A stretch of DNA of 37,423 bases from Ureibacillus thermophilus (GTDB lineage: Bacteria > Bacillota > Bacilli > Bacillales_A > Planococcaceae), in assembly GCF_042657185.1 (NCBI RefSeq), contig NZ_JBHSNN010000081.1. The stretch is one strand, 5' to 3'. Of the stretch, positions 14,107 through 22,230 are shown piece after piece. The position numbers and the translations under genes were made by a program. Position 1 is the first letter of the stretch, and the number at the start of each line of letters is the position of its first letter. The notes below the pieces were generated by a model. That model was not told the origin of the DNA and did not search any database. It saw only the letters and a list, made by a program, of their open reading frames with translations.

Positions 14107-15375
14107 ATGGAAAACATCAATCAAATTCCAAAGGATGAAGGAATCGACCATAGTTTAACTCTGTTAAAAGAAGGTTATGAATATATTTTAAATCGAAGGA
14201 AAAATTTACAAACGGATATTTTCGAAACAAGGATTTTGGGTAGAAAAGCCATTTGTTTAGGAGGAAAAGAGGCAGCCCGATTATTTTATGATGAAACAAA
14301 ATTTCAACGACAAGATGCGGTGCCAAACCGATTGATTGAAACATTGTTTGGAAAAAATAGTGTTCAGACCCTTGATGGAGAAGCCCATCAACATCGAAAG
14401 AAAATGTTTTTAAATGCCTTGACGGAAGAAAAGGTAGCTAATTTCTTAGATATTGCAAAAATTGAATGGGAAAAGGCGTTGGATAAATGGTCCAAAAAAG
14501 AGGAAATTATTTTTTATGAAGAAGTCAAAACGCTGTTGTGCAAAGCAGCTTTTAAATGGATTGGATACCCTATTTATGAAGAAAATGCAGATGTCTTTAT
14601 GAATGAATTGGGAGCGATGTTTGAATCTTCGGCTGCTATTGGAATAGAGCATTGGATGGGGAGAATTAAAAGAAATCAAATGGAGAAAAAGATGGAGCAA
14701 TTAGTAGAACGAATCCGCTCCAATAAAGTTCAAGTCCACCCCGATTCCATCTTGCACCAATTCGTCTTTTATAAAGACCTCGAAGGAAGGCAGTTGGATG
14801 CTGAAACGGCTGCCGTTGAAATCATTAATATAGTGCAGCCTGTAGTGGCTATTTCCATCTATATTAATTTTCTTGTCATGGCATTGGCCCATTTCCCTCA
14901 TGAAAGAGTAAAATTGAAACAGCATCCGGATTATGCGCATTTCTTTATTCAAGAAGTGAGACGTTTTTATCCTTTTCTCCCATTTGTTGCGGCAAGGGCA
15001 AAAAGTAGTTTCACTTGGAATGGATACGCCATTCAAGAAGGAACATTGGTGTTATTAGACATCTATGGAACGAATCATGATCCGAATCTATGGAATAATC
15101 CCGATGAATTTCAACCGGAACGTTTTGCCAAATGGAAAGATGATCGTTTCAGTTTGATTCCGCAGGGAGGGGGAAATGTCAAAACAACCCACCGTTGTCC
15201 AGGCGAGCAGCTAACTATTGAAATGATGAATTTAGCTTTGGCCTATTTGTTAAATAAAATGGATTATGAAGTGCCGGAACAGGATTTGTATATAACAAAG
15301 GATGACATTCCAAGCATTCCAAAAAGCAAAGTCATTTTGAGAAATGTCAAAAGACAAAAGGAAAGCATTCATTAA
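14107..15375 (+). CDS. CYP152-family cytochrome P450 (fatty acid peroxygenase) with Gln in place of the conserved Arg
   Basis: The 422-residue heme enzyme aligns by eye with P450 BS-beta (YbdT) of B. subtilis along its whole length. RRFYPFLPFVAARAK, LLDIYGTNHDP and FQPERFAKW are family blocks, and IPQGGG precedes the heme-ligand segment THRCPGE (Cys364). CYP152 enzymes use hydrogen peroxide to hydroxylate or decarboxylate fatty acids. In known members an Arg-Pro pair in the I helix binds the substrate carboxylate. Here that site reads INIVQPVVAIS, with Gln244 at the arginine position (codon CAG). Gln87 (SVQTLDG) matches the glutamine of BS-beta instead of the histidine of OleT decarboxylases. 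Start at 14107 follows GAGAGGTG. A terminator follows. Confidence 0.92.
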   Translation: MENINQIPKDEGIDHSLTLLKEGYEYILNRRKNLQTDIFETRILGRKAICLGGKEAARLFYDETKFQRQDAVPNRLIETLFGKNSVQTLDGEAHQHRKKMFLNALTEEKVANFLDIAKIEWEKALDKWSKKEEIIFYEEVKTLLCKAAFKWIGYPIYEENADVFMNELGAMFESSAAIGIEHWMGRIKRNQMEKKMEQLVERIRSNKVQVHPDSILHQFVFYKDLEGRQLDAETAAVEIINIVQPVVAISIYINFLVMALAHFPHERVKLKQHPDYAHFFIQEVRRFYPFLPFVAARAKSSFTWNGYAIQEGTLVLLDIYGTNHDPNLWNNPDEFQPERFAKWKDDRFSLIPQGGGNVKTTHRCPGEQLTIEMMNLALAYLLNKMDYEVPEQDLYITKDDIPSIPKSKVILRNVKRQKESIH

Positions 15376-15385
15376 ATTTCAAAGG

Positions 15386-15426
15386 GGCTGCCTAGAAAAT
15401 GGATATAGGCAGCCTGATGTTTTTTA
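15386..15426 (+). terminator. Terminator after the P450 gene
   Basis: GGCTGCCTA (15386-15394) pairs with TAGGCAGCC (15406-15414), followed by TGATGTTTTTT. Confidence 0.85.
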
Positions 15427-15483
15427 AGGTATTAAAAAGCCCGGCATTAAATATTTCTTGAAATAATAGCCATCCTGCAAAAT

Positions 15484-17013
15484 TTATGCTTGTCCAAAAA
15501 GCACAGGAATATAATGAATAATATCCATCGGCGTGACTCCAAAATTGGATGTTTGTTTCCCTAATTCCTCAGCGGCAATGGCATGATAATAGCTTGCACT
15601 TAATAAGGCTTTAACGGAATCTTTTTGTTGGGAAACAAAGGATGCAATCAATCCTGTCAGCACATCTCCGCTTCCACCTTTTCCAAGTGCATCATTTCCA
15701 TAGGGATTAATCCATAGTTCTCCTTGAGGCGTTGCAATAATGGAGCGATGACCCTTCAACAATAAATAAACGCCATAAGCAGTTGCAAACTGTTTTGCAA
15801 CATCCAAACGATTGGCTTCAATTTCCCGGACAGTTTTTCCGGTTAAAGTGGCCATTTCCCCGGGGTGGGGCGTTAAAATGATATCTCCTTCATAATGCTG
15901 CAATTCTCCTAAATGATTTTTTAGAAAATACAATCCATCAGCATCTACAATCAATGTTTGGGTTGTAAGCTTTTCGAGCAAAGTTCGAATCATTGCATCC
16001 CCATTACATTCCCTGCCTAGTCCTGGGCCAAAAACAACCGTTTTGTATTTGGAAAAGTCAATGGTTTCAAGGGCTTTGCTATCAATTGACCCTTTCACAT
16101 CTGAAAGTGGGAAGAAGAGACTTTCATGGCAAGTTCCAGCAGCATGCGAATAAATGGTTTCAGGTATGGCAAGGGTGACAAGACCAATCCCCGAATGAAA
16201 AGCCGCCTTAGCAGTATAGATGGGTGCCCCGATGTAATATTTGGAACCGCCAATGACTAAACAGTGGCCGAAAGTTCCTTTATGGCCGTGTTTTGCTCGT
16301 TTTGGCAGCGAAGCCTTAGCCTTTTCTCCATCTATCAATTTAGGCAGTTGAAGTTGAAGGATTTCTACAATGGATTCGGGAACAGAAATATTTGCAACTT
16401 TCCATACCCCAATTACTTTTGGTCCATCTCCAACAAAAAATCCGATTTTTGGCATAGCAAAAGTGATGGTTTTCTTTGCTTGAATAGCTATATTTCCTAT
16501 CTCCCCTGTATTGCTGTTAAGGCCAGAAGGAACATCCACGCTGATGACATCTTTATTGGACTCATTTACCGCTTCAATAATTTTGTCGAAGGGGGAACGT
16601 ACACCGCCGGAAACGCCTGTCCCCAGCATGGCATCCACAATCACATCCGCTTTTTGAATATAAGCGAAAATGTCTTCTTCTCCTTCTTGATAACGGTAGA
16701 GCGGCAACTGGCGGTTTTTATACACTTGATAATGAACAAGAGCGTCGCCTTTCAGCTTTTCTTCTTTTCCAATAAAGCAAAGCTTTGTTTCATATCCTAA
16801 GTCGATTAAGCGTCTTGCAATGACGAATCCATCGCCGCCGTTATTTCCTTGCCCAGAGATCACTAACACGCGAGTATGGTGAGGATAATCATTTATGATT
16901 TCTTGAACAACAGCATTCCCTGCATTTTCCATTAATACAACGCCGGGCAATCCCAGTTGTTCCATTGTATATCGATCAAGGGTTTGCATGGATTTTTGGT
17001 CGGCAACATACAT
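15484..17013 (-). CDS. nnr: Bifunctional NAD(P)H-hydrate epimerase / ADP-dependent NAD(P)H-hydrate dehydratase
   Basis: This 509-residue cytoplasmic enzyme repairs damaged NADH and NADPH. Residues about 1-215 are the YjeF N-terminal epimerase domain (LPGVVLMENAGNAVV, then ISGQGNNGGDGFVIARRL and DAMLGTGVSGGVRSPF), which converts R- to S-NAD(P)HX. Residues about 235-505 are the ribokinase-like dehydratase domain (KRAKHGHKGTFGHCLVIGGS, VFGPGLGRE, LTPHPGEMATL, LGKGGSGDVLTGL), which removes the water using ADP. Both domains are complete. AAAGGAGGGG lies just upstream of the ATG at 17013. It is divergent from the dedA gene, and the 195 bases between them should hold both promoters. Confidence 0.97.
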   Translation of the reverse strand: MYVADQKSMQTLDRYTMEQLGLPGVVLMENAGNAVVQEIINDYPHHTRVLVISGQGNNGGDGFVIARRLIDLGYETKLCFIGKEEKLKGDALVHYQVYKNRQLPLYRYQEGEEDIFAYIQKADVIVDAMLGTGVSGGVRSPFDKIIEAVNESNKDVISVDVPSGLNSNTGEIGNIAIQAKKTITFAMPKIGFFVGDGPKVIGVWKVANISVPESIVEILQLQLPKLIDGEKAKASLPKRAKHGHKGTFGHCLVIGGSKYYIGAPIYTAKAAFHSGIGLVTLAIPETIYSHAAGTCHESLFFPLSDVKGSIDSKALETIDFSKYKTVVFGPGLGRECNGDAMIRTLLEKLTTQTLIVDADGLYFLKNHLGELQHYEGDIILTPHPGEMATLTGKTVREIEANRLDVAKQFATAYGVYLLLKGHRSIIATPQGELWINPYGNDALGKGGSGDVLTGLIASFVSQQKDSVKALLSASYYHAIAAEELGKQTSNFGVTPMDIIHYIPVLFGQA

Positions 17014-17208
17014 AAAAACCCCTCCTTTACATAAGATATTTTTGAAAATCTTTTCCTTTACTTAATTTTACAATAATCCGTTTTGTCGCAAGTGTGAAAC
17101 TTCTGGGAAAGAAAAGAAGTCTAATGTTGATAGGTTTGACTAACAGAAGGAAGAACTTCATAATGAAAGAGTTAATGTGAAATTTAAAATACATAAGGAG
17201 CAGTAAAA

Positions 17209-17823
17209 ATGGAAACATGGATTCAGAGAATCATGGAGGATTTTGGATATATAGGCGTCTTCTTATTAATTATGTTAGAAAACTTGTTTCCTCCAATTCC
17301 CTCAGAGGTCATTTTAACCTTTGGCGGCTTTATGACGACTTTTACGGATTTAACGGTTACGGGAGTCATTATTGCTTCAACCCTTGGATCGGTGGCGGGA
17401 GGAATTATTTTATACGGCATTGGTTTGCTGTTGGATGTGGAGCGTCTTGTCAAAATCGTTGATAAATACGGGCGCATTTTAAGATTAACGAGAAAAGATG
17501 TTTATAAAGCGGATGCTTGGTTTGACCATTACGGCTTTTGGACAGTCTTTTTCGGCCGATTTGTACCGGTCATCCGCAGTTTAATCTCCATTCCGGCCGG
17601 TATGAGCAATATGAAGTTTTGGCTGTTCCTTTTATTGACGACGTTGGGAACTTTGATTTGGAATACGGTGTTGGTGCATGTTGGGGCTGCCCTTGGAGAT
17701 AATTGGACAAAAATTGTAGAAGTGATGGATGTTTATTCGCATATTGCATATGTTGTGATTGTCATTGCTTTTCTACTATTTGTGATATGGTACGTCCGGA
17801 AAAAGCAGTTTTTAAAAAAATAA
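17209..17823 (+). CDS. DedA-family membrane protein
   Basis: The 204-residue polytopic protein shows DedA/VTT domain hallmarks. GVFLLIMLENLFPPIPSEVI is the first re-entrant region with acidic residues, DRFDHYGFWTVF-like sequence (here DAWFDHYGFWTVF) precedes FFGRFVPVIRSLISIPAGMS, which has the conserved arginines and the PAG turn. The C-terminal helices end in a basic tail KKQFLKK. DedA proteins act in membrane homeostasis. Recent work on related families shows flipping of undecaprenyl phosphate or phosphatidylethanolamine, and the lipid here cannot be told. AAGGAG lies about nine bases upstream of the ATG. It is followed directly by the repeat cluster R2/R3. Confidence 0.9.
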   Translation: METWIQRIMEDFGYIGVFLLIMLENLFPPIPSEVILTFGGFMTTFTDLTVTGVIIASTLGSVAGGIILYGIGLLLDVERLVKIVDKYGRILRLTRKDVYKADAWFDHYGFWTVFFGRFVPVIRSLISIPAGMSNMKFWLFLLLTTLGTLIWNTVLVHVGAALGDNWTKIVEVMDVYSHIAYVVIVIAFLLFVIWYVRKKQFLKK

Positions 17824-17835
17824 AGATCATGTTAT

Positions 17836-18394
17836 AGAGGCTGGGACATAAACAAAAAATGAAAGGGGCAGTTGAAAGAGTTTTGATAAAAAATTGAACT
17901 AACGAAAAATTGATTGATGTGACGGGGCAAGTTTCTGTCGCGCACGCTTAGTCGCAAAGCGGAGCAAGCTCAAGGAAGTAAATTCAAAGCTTTCCTGCAA
18001 CAATCCCTCTCGAGACCACGAGGAGCGAAGGAATGAATCAGAGGAGGGCCTGCGGAAAGCGTCCCCGGAACGGAAAACAATTTTGATAACATATCAAAAA
18101 AGAGGCTGGGACATAAACAAAAAATGAAAGGGGCAGTTGAAAGAGTTTTGATAAAAAATTGATATAACTAAAAATTGATTGGAGTGACGGGGAGACTCCT
18201 GCGACGAGCCCTCTCGAGACACCGCAGGAGCGAAGTAATGAGCTCCGAGGAGGCTCGAGCCGGGCCCGCGGAAAGCGTCCCCGGAACGGAAATCAATTTT
18301 AATAACATATCAAAAAAACATCATTTTCTCCTTGGAGAAAATGATGTTTTTTTAGATTTGTCCCAGCCTCTTTTTTAGATTTGTCCCAACCTCT
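17836..18394 (+). repeat. MITE-like repeat copy R2, split by nested copy R3
   Basis: R2 begins with AGAGGCTGGGACA (17836-17848) and shares its long GC-rich core with R1, in the opposite orientation. Its interior is interrupted at about 18100 by a second full unit (R3), and its closing end TGTCCCAACCTCT is at 18382-18394, three bases before the stop of the MFS gene. The order open-open-close-close is what a nested insertion or recombination would give. No gene is present. The element fills a gap between converging genes. Confidence 0.75.
18101..18371 (+). repeat. MITE-like repeat copy R3, complete with perfect 13-base inverted ends
   Basis: AGAGGCTGGGACA (18101-18113) and TGTCCCAGCCTCT (18359-18371) are exact complements. 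The outer thirds match R1 and R2, but the core differs: it reads GACTCCTGCGACGAG and CACCGCAGGAGCGAAG, instead of the GCGCACGCTTAG type. CATTTTCTCC/GGAGAAAATG near 18322-18343 makes a terminator-like hairpin with a T run. The 5' part (AAATTGATTGGAGTGACGGGG) is partly complementary to the 3' part (CCCCGGAACGGAAATCAATTT), so the whole unit can fold on itself. Confidence 0.8.
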
Positions 18395-18396
18395 AT

Positions 18397-19599
18397 TTAG
18401 GTTTCTTTATTTACCCGATCTTTAGGCAAGAAAAAGGCTACTAAAAGAATACTTGGCAAAAGGGATATGATTTTCATCGTTAAATCGATTCCAATGGTAT
18501 CAAGAAGCCAGCCAATCGCTACCGAACCAATTGCGCCCATCCCAAAGGCAAATCCTGTTGTCAGTCCTGCCATAGTTCCAATTTTCGAAGGGACCAATTC
18601 TTGCGCATAAACGACTGTAACGGAGAAGCTAATCATAATTAGTGTTCCGATCATGATAAGAAACACGGGTACAAGCCAAAGGGGCAAGTATGGCAGCAAT
18701 AGGCATAAAGGAATCGGCACTACAACCGAAAGAAGAATTACGTTTTTGCGCCCGATGCGGTCAGATAATGAACCTCCAAAAAATGTTCCAATAACGCCAA
18801 ATGCCATAAAAATAAAAATGAAAATTTGGCCGATGCGGGTTGTTAAGTCATAATGGTCAATTAAATAGAATACATAGTAATTTTGAATGTTTGTCGTATA
18901 AAATGAACGGGCAAAGATGATGGTAAACAGCAATAGCAGGGCAATCCCCACTTGTTTTTTTGTTAATGGCGGGAGAGAAGAGATTAGTATCTTTTTTTTG
19001 TTTTGATCCAACTTTTCTAAGCGCAACTGGTGGGCATACCACTTAGAGATATATGACAACAATATAATGCCGATTGCAACAAGTAAAAGAAGAACGGCTG
19101 CTCCCCGCTGTCCTAGAGCATCTAAAATAAAAGCGCCGATTAATGGAGCGATGGCTTGTCCAGAATTTCCGCCAACTTGATAGATGGATTGGGAAAGTCC
19201 ACGTTTATTTCCTGCAGACATAAAAGAAACGCGGGAACCTTCGGGATGGAAAATGGCAGAACCAAACCCGAGGAAAATGGCTGCAATTAAAATCATGTAA
19301 TATTGGTTGGCAAAAGCGAACATGCTTAACCCAATGAAGACGCTTGTCATCCCAATGGGCAATGCATAAGGGAACGGTTTTTTATCACTGATGAATCCAA
19401 TAATTGGCTGAAGGGTGGATGAAACCATATTTAGAATAAAGGTAATAAGCCCCAGCTGTGTGAAAGTAAAGCCTAAATCCCTCGAAAGATAAGGGAACAT
19501 GGCAGGCGCAATATTTTGAACTGTATCATTAATTAAATGTCCTGCTGCAATGGCTATCATGATTGGATAAATAGGTACTTGATTATTTTTCTCTACCAA
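18397..19599 (-). CDS. MFS efflux transporter, fosmidomycin-resistance (Fsr)-like
   Basis: The 400-residue protein has twelve hydrophobic segments and the MFS signature after TM2 (GFISDKKPFPYALPIG) and TM8 (GGSLSDRIGRKNVILLS). IAAGHLINDTVQNIAPAMFP at the start and LGFGSAIFHPEGSRVSFMSA in TM4-5 are typical of the Fsr subfamily, which exports fosmidomycin and other compounds. The substrate here is unknown. The frame is open to 19728, but the TTG at 19599 follows AGAAGGTG at a suitable distance and gives the normal N-terminus MVEKNNQVPIYPIMI. It faces the second MFS gene divergently, with 176 bases between the starts. Confidence 0.88.
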   Translation of the reverse strand: MVEKNNQVPIYPIMIAIAAGHLINDTVQNIAPAMFPYLSRDLGFTFTQLGLITFILNMVSSTLQPIIGFISDKKPFPYALPIGMTSVFIGLSMFAFANQYYMILIAAIFLGFGSAIFHPEGSRVSFMSAGNKRGLSQSIYQVGGNSGQAIAPLIGAFILDALGQRGAAVLLLLVAIGIILLSYISKWYAHQLRLEKLDQNKKKILISSLPPLTKKQVGIALLLLFTIIFARSFYTTNIQNYYVFYLIDHYDLTTRIGQIFIFIFMAFGVIGTFFGGSLSDRIGRKNVILLSVVVPIPLCLLLPYLPLWLVPVFLIMIGTLIMISFSVTVVYAQELVPSKIGTMAGLTTGFAFGMGAIGSVAIGWLLDTIGIDLTMKIISLLPSILLVAFFLPKDRVNKET

Positions 19600-19775
19600 T
19601 GTAGCGTCACACCTTCTGCATAAATTAGAAAAATCCGTTATTTTCCATTTTAAATAATTCAGCATAGAAATGAAAAGAAGGATTTTGCTATTTCGCGATT
19701 TTGTGCTGTTTTGAAGAAAATTATACAATCATCATATAGAAAAAATTTTTTATTTAAACAAAGGGGTTTTTACTT

Positions 19776-21008
19776 GTGATGGCAGACCAGCATTTCAATT
19801 GGAAACTTAATATTAGCATTTTTCTTGCAAGCCAAACCATATCGCTTTTCGGTTCTTCCATTGTCCAATATGCCATCATGTGGTACATCACTCTAACAAC
19901 TCAATCGGGCATTATGATGACAATCGGGATTCTTTGCGGGTTTGTTCCTACCTTTTTATTATCTCCTTTTGGAGGGGTATGGGCGGACCGGTATAACAGG
20001 AAAATGTTAATCATGTTATCAGATTCAGCTATTGCTTTTGCTACACTGATTTTAGCCATTGTTTTCTTAAACGGTTATAAGTACCTTTGGATGCTCTTTC
20101 TAATCTATATCATTCGTTCGATTGGGGCAGGTATTCAAATGCCGGCAGTAAGTGCAATCTTGCCACAAATGGTGCCTGAAGAAAAGTTAACAAAAGTGAA
20201 TGGTATCAATGGAAGCATTCAAGCCTTTGTCATGTTGATATCACCGATAATTAGTGCGGCATTGCTTTCTATCATCACATTGGAAATGATGTTTTTTATT
20301 GATGTAGTGACAGCTGCTATTGCAGTTTCTACATTATTGTTCTTTTTGAAAATTCCACCTCATCAAAAGGCTTCTGAGAAACAACAAACCAGCTATTTGG
20401 AAGATTTTAAAGAAGGCGTTTCTTATATTCACAATCATGTTTTCTTAAAAATGCTGTTTACTTTTTTTGCGATTTCTTTCGTACTGGCAGCACCTGTGTC
20501 CTTCCTGACGCCATTGCAAGTTACCCGCGCATTTGGAGGGGATGTATGGAAGCTTTCAGCCATTGAAATGGCCTTTTCCATTGGCATGATTTTTGGAGGT
20601 GCTCTTATCGCTGTATGGGGCGGATTTAGGAATCGAATGTATACCATGGCATTATCCGGCTGTCTTTTTGCTGTATGTACATTGCTTTTAGGAATTGTAC
20701 CAAATTTCTGGGTGTATTGCGGGATTATGGCGGTAGCGGGCGTAACGATGCCTTTATTTAATACGCCGACTACAGTATTGTTGCAGGAAAAAGTGGAGGG
20801 AGATTATTTAGGAAGGGTCTTTGGCGTGTTTAATATGATTTCCACCTCCATGATGCCATTGGGAATGCTCATCTTTGGCCCAATCAGCGATTTTGTGAAA
20901 ATAGAGTGGCTGTTAATTGGCACAGGTATTGCTATGATTTTGCTCAATTTTATATTATTAGCAAGCAAAGTGATGGTGGAGGCAGGAAAGCCGGTGGAGA
21001 AAACATAA
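19776..21008 (+). CDS. MFS transporter, DHA3 / MefA-like
   Basis: The 410-residue protein has about twelve membrane helices. WKLNISIFLASQTISLFGSS is the typical DHA3 start, and GGVWADRYNRKMLIMLSD is the motif A loop. LPQMVPEEKLTKVNGINGSI and YLGRVFGVFNMIS are found in macrolide efflux (MefA-like) and siderophore exporters of this group. The drug or metabolite moved cannot be told from sequence. The start is either the GTG at 19776, nine bases after AAAGGGG, or the adjacent ATG at 19779. Its terminator became the insertion site of the group II intron. Confidence 0.87.
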   Translation: MMADQHFNWKLNISIFLASQTISLFGSSIVQYAIMWYITLTTQSGIMMTIGILCGFVPTFLLSPFGGVWADRYNRKMLIMLSDSAIAFATLILAIVFLNGYKYLWMLFLIYIIRSIGAGIQMPAVSAILPQMVPEEKLTKVNGINGSIQAFVMLISPIISAALLSIITLEMMFFIDVVTAAIAVSTLLFFLKIPPHQKASEKQQTSYLEDFKEGVSYIHNHVFLKMLFTFFAISFVLAAPVSFLTPLQVTRAFGGDVWKLSAIEMAFSIGMIFGGALIAVWGGFRNRMYTMALSGCLFAVCTLLLGIVPNFWVYCGIMAVAGVTMPLFNTPTTVLLQEKVEGDYLGRVFGVFNMISTSMMPLGMLIFGPISDFVKIEWLLIGTGIAMILLNFILLASKVMVEAGKPVEKT

Positions 21009-21040
21009 AAAAAGCGCGGCATTTTCGCCGCGCTTTTTTT
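21007..21040 (+). terminator. Terminator after the MFS gene, target of the intron
   Basis: AAAAAAAGCGCGGC (21007-21020) pairs with GCCGCGCTTTTTTT (21027-21040). The intron begins three bases later. Confidence 0.9.
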
Positions 21041-21042
21041 AT

Positions 21043-22230
21043 GTGCGCCCGGCATGTACATGAACGATAGGGTGTAAGTCCCGAACCCCGAAGACAGAAG
21101 TCAGCAGAGGTCATCGTATTAGTTGGTTTAGAACTACTAAGAAGGACCGAACAATTGAGAGAGAATAGCCCTTGGCATTCAGTGAGTCATGATGAACACA
21201 GAAAACGTAGTACCTCACTTGAGGGAGGAAGCGGTGAATACCGTGGGGGACCTCTTGGAAGGTGGAGTGACCACTGGCATAAGGAGAACAGCTAATCACG
21301 GAAGGAGAATAACGATGCTTTTGAATCAAATCCTGTCACGAGAGAACTAAAACGTGTAGAACAGAATAAAGGAAGCCACGGAGTAGATATGATGCCCGTA
21401 CAAAACTTACGACAGCACATAGTCGAAAACTGGCTAACTATTAAGGAGGCAATTCTCAAGGGAACTTATGAACCAATGCCAGTCCGCAGAGTCGAAATCC
21501 CGAAACCTGACGGCGGTGTTCGTTTACTAGGAATTCCTACCGTAACAGACCGTTTGATTCAACAAGCAATCGCCCAAGTACTTTCAAAAGTGTATGACCC
21601 TACATTCTCTGAAAACAGATACGGATTTAGACCAAACCGAAGTGCCCATGATGCGGTGAGGAAAGCGAAAGAATATATAAGAGATGGACATCGATGGGTT
21701 GTAGATATGGACTTGGAGAAATTCTTTGATAAGGTCAACCATGACAGATTAATGGGTACACTCGCGAAGAGAATCCAAGATAAACCATTACTGAAATTGA
21801 TTCGTAAGTATTTACAATCGGGCGTCATGATTAATGGTGTGGTGTCAAGCACATTTGAGGGAACTCCACAAGGAGGACCATTAAGTCCGCTACTATCTAA
21901 CATTGTACTAGATGAACTAGATAAAGAATTGGAAAGAAGAGGACACAAATTCGTTCGATATGCGGATGACTGTAACATTTACGTGAAAAGTAAACGAGCA
22001 GGACTTCGCACAATGGCATTGGGGAAATACTCGGAAGAGTTATTGGCGTATTTCAAATAGTCCAATATTACACAGAACCCTTGGTAACTCCTATTGGAGA
22101 AACCAAGGGCTGAAAAGTCTTGAAGCTCGTTATGAAAACTTGCGTCAATGATCTTAATTGAACCGCCGTATACGGAACCGTATGTACGGTGGTGTGAGAG
22201 GACGGGAGTTAATCGCTCCCTCCTACTCGA
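21043..22230 (+). mobile_element. Group IIC intron, internally deleted, inserted after a terminator
   Basis: The 5' end GTGCGCCCGGCATG fits the GUGYG boundary and is followed by the usual GATAGGGTGTAAGTCCCGAA segment of domain I. Near the 3' end, AACCGCCGTATACGG and CCGTATGTACGGTGG (22161-22192) form domain V with a CGC triad, as in class C introns. Domain VI (GACGGGAG...CTCCCTCC) ends at about CTACTCGA, 22230. Class C introns home to the 3' side of terminator hairpins, which is exactly the position here. The intron is about 1.19 kb because the reverse transcriptase gene has lost part of its length. Splicing could still work if domains I, V and VI are intact. Confidence 0.85.
21315..22151 (+). 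pseudogene. Group IIC intron reverse transcriptase/maturase, broken
   Basis: The frame starts MLLNQILSREN and stops after 11 codons. A shifted frame then continues LKRVEQNKGSHGVDMMPV, so about five residues are missing. The RT domain follows, with VVDMDLEKFFDKVNHDRLM, GTPQGGPLSPLLSNIVLDEL and the catalytic FVRYADDCNIYVKS. After RAGLR (about 22010) roughly 135 residues of fingers/thumb/maturase sequence are missing. The C-terminus resumes in another frame as NTRKSYWRISNSPILHRTLG, then NSYWRNQGLKSLEARYENLR, with a stop at 22149-22151. Blocks match the thermostable GsI-IIC reverse transcriptase as I remember it. The protein cannot be functional; any movement would need a helper in trans. Confidence 0.85.
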
